In this document: in pieces, positions 47,488-48,607 of the stretch
How positions within the stretch are numbered: the stretch's first letter is position 1
How the letters are laid out: each line of letters opens with the position of its first letter
NCBI GenBank assembly: GCA_913048995.1
Contig: CAJWXK010000002.1
Location: forward strand, 1-48,607
DNA length: 48,607 nt
Source: an uncultured Synechococcus sp.
GTDB lineage: Bacteria; Cyanobacteriota; Cyanobacteriia; PCC-6307; Cyanobiaceae
Direction of reading: 5' to 3'
Translations under genes and position numbers: made by a program
Notes under the pieces: generated by a model
Database searches by the model: none
What the model was told of the DNA's origin: nothing
Seen by the model: only the letters and a program-made list of their open reading frames with translations

Positions 47488-48537
47488 ATGTTCGGTCTGA
47501 TCGGTCACTCCAGCAGCTTTCGTGATGCGCGCATCACGGCCCGTGACCTCGGATACGAGGATCTGGCAGACGGCGAGCTTGATCTTTGGTGCAGTGCTCC
47601 TCCGCAGCTGGTTGAGACCTTTGAAGTGACCAGCAATACCGGCAAGGTGATCGAAGGCACTTACATCGATTCCTGTTTTGTGCCGGAGATGCTGAGTCGC
47701 TTCAAGACAGCCACTCGCAAGGTGCAGAACGCCATGGAGCTGGCTCAGAAGCGGGGCATCAACATCACAGCCCTGGGCGGCTTTACCTCGATCATTTTCG
47801 AGAATTTCAGCCTGGCCAAGTTCCAGCAGATCCGCTCGACCCTCTTGCAGTGGGACAAGTTCACGACGGGCAACACCCATACCGCCTGGGTGATTTGTCG
47901 TCAGGTCGAGCAGAACGCCCCACGCCTGGGCATTGACCTTTCAACCGCCAAGGTGGCTGTGGTGGGAGCAACCGGAGATATTGGCAGTGCTGTCTGCCGC
48001 TGGATGGCGAATCGCACCAATGTTGGTGAGCTCTTACTCGTGGCGCGCCAACAGCAGCGCCTTGAGTCTCTTCAGCAGGAACTTGGCGGTGGGCGCATCC
48101 TTGGTCTTGACGATGCCCTGCCGCAAGCTGATGTGGTGGTCTGGGTGGCCTCTCTTCCCCAAACCCTGAGTCTTGACGGTATGGCTTTGCGCAAGCCCTG
48201 CCTGATGATTGACGGTGGTTACCCCAAGAACCTTGACAGCAAGGTGATGGCTGAACACGTCACCGTGCTCAAAGGGGGAATCGTTGAATTTGCGCGGGAC
48301 ATTGGCTGGCAGATGATGGCTGTGGCTGATATGGCCAATCCGCGCCGTCAGCTGTTCGCTTGCTTCGCTGAAGCGATGTTGCTGGAGTTCGAGGGCTGGC
48401 ACACCAACTTCAGCTGGGGTCGCAACAACATCACCCTTGAGGCCATGGAGCAGATCGGAGCAGCCTCCCTGCGCCATGGGTTCTCCGCCCTAGGCCTTGG
48501 TCCTTCTTCTTCGCCTGCGGCCCCTGTTGCCGCCTGA
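47488..48537 (+). CDS. Long-chain acyl-ACP reductase
   Basis: The 349-aa protein has [20 protein letters not shown] at its start and a Rossmann motif [17 protein letters not shown] (about residues 156-172). [20 protein letters not shown] includes the cysteine that carries the acyl intermediate in AAR. It reduces acyl-ACP to fatty aldehyde with NADPH for the neighbouring ADO. It starts 86 bp after that gene and lies just before accA, which starts fatty acid synthesis. Confidence 0.95.
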   Translation: MFGLIGHSSSFRDARITARDLGYEDLADGELDLWCSAPPQLVETFEVTSNTGKVIEGTYIDSCFVPEMLSRFKTATRKVQNAMELAQKRGINITALGGFTSIIFENFSLAKFQQIRSTLLQWDKFTTGNTHTAWVICRQVEQNAPRLGIDLSTAKVAVVGATGDIGSAVCRWMANRTNVGELLLVARQQQRLESLQQELGGGRILGLDDALPQADVVVWVASLPQTLSLDGMALRKPCLMIDGGYPKNLDSKVMAEHVTVLKGGIVEFARDIGWQMMAVADMANPRRQLFACFAEAMLLEFEGWHTNFSWGRNNITLEAMEQIGAASLRHGFSALGLGPSSSPAAPVAA

Positions 48538-48543
48538 TCTTCC

Positions 48544-48607
48544 ATGGCTACCCGCCGCATCCTGCTGGACTTTGAAAAGCCTCTGGTGGATCTGGAGGAG
48601 CAGATCG
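48544..48607 (+). CDS. accA: Acetyl-CoA carboxylase carboxyltransferase alpha subunit (partial)
   Basis: Only the first 21 codons are in the window. The product begins ATRRILLDFEKPLVDLEEQI after the start methionine, the usual AccA N terminus. It starts 6 bp after the acyl-ACP reductase gene. AccA with AccD transfers the carboxyl group to acetyl-CoA to make malonyl-CoA. Confidence 0.85.
   Translation, partial: MATRRILLDFEKPLVDLEEQI

Overview
The window reads as the chromosome of a marine picocyanobacterium of the Synechococcus/Prochlorococcus lineage. The evidence is a chlorophyll-binding IsiA/Pcb antenna protein, NdhL, a Tab2-type RNA-binding protein, a cyanobacterial ribosomal protein S1 homologue, the alkane pathway pair acyl-ACP reductase and aldehyde deformylating oxygenase, and many small proteins of picocyanobacterial type. 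Genes are tightly packed, with frequent 4-bp ATGA/TTGA overlaps and several convergent pairs whose coding ends overlap. No insertion sequence, phage gene or CRISPR array was seen.

Region 1 (about 0.1-13.5 kb) is an iron-economy cluster. It holds two CRP/FNR-like regulators flanking a ferritin, then fur, a ferric-iron ABC transporter (futC, futB, futA), flavodoxin (isiB), a thioredoxin-reductase-like flavoprotein that appears to lack NADPH-binding determinants, a hydrolase-like protein without its nucleophile serine, small unknown proteins, and the IsiA/Pcb antenna. Related palindromic sites lie upstream of futA, isiB and isiA/pcb. By eye the 8-13 kb part is more AT-rich than the rest, as expected of a flexible iron-stress module.

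Region 2 (about 13.9-28.6 kb) is mainly zinc homeostasis. It contains a CobW-type GTPase with a His/Asp repeat, a ClC-family protein, and a minus-strand series zur-znuC-znuB-znuA followed by two outer-membrane-type proteins, one with a His/Glu-rich loop. A second, divergent module has an ArsP-like permease, a TIGR03943 protein and an unknown exported protein on one side, and a second lipoprotein-ZnuA/ZnuC/ZnuB set on the other. Zur-box-like sequences stand at znuA and in the gap between the divergent units. queD and hisIE sit between the two modules.

Region 3 (about 28.5-48.6 kb) is housekeeping and conserved cyanobacterial sequence. It carries a matrixin-type protease, a group 2 sigma factor, PsiE-like and Nif11-cupin proteins, an unusual tRNA with anticodon UAA, ndhL, a DUF3007 gene, trpA, a large outer-membrane protein, a cytochrome c, an unknown three-gene membrane/hydrolase cluster, a DUF938 methyltransferase, pgeF, tab2, an S1-domain protein, a creatininase-family gene, the alkane genes and the first 21 codons of accA.

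The most interesting candidates are a possible flavodoxin- or ferredoxin-linked disulfide reductase in the iron cluster, a probable Zur-controlled outer-membrane zinc route, a permease/TIGR03943 module sharing a Zur site with a Znu operon, the class I tRNA with a leucine anticodon, and a Nif11-cupin fusion.
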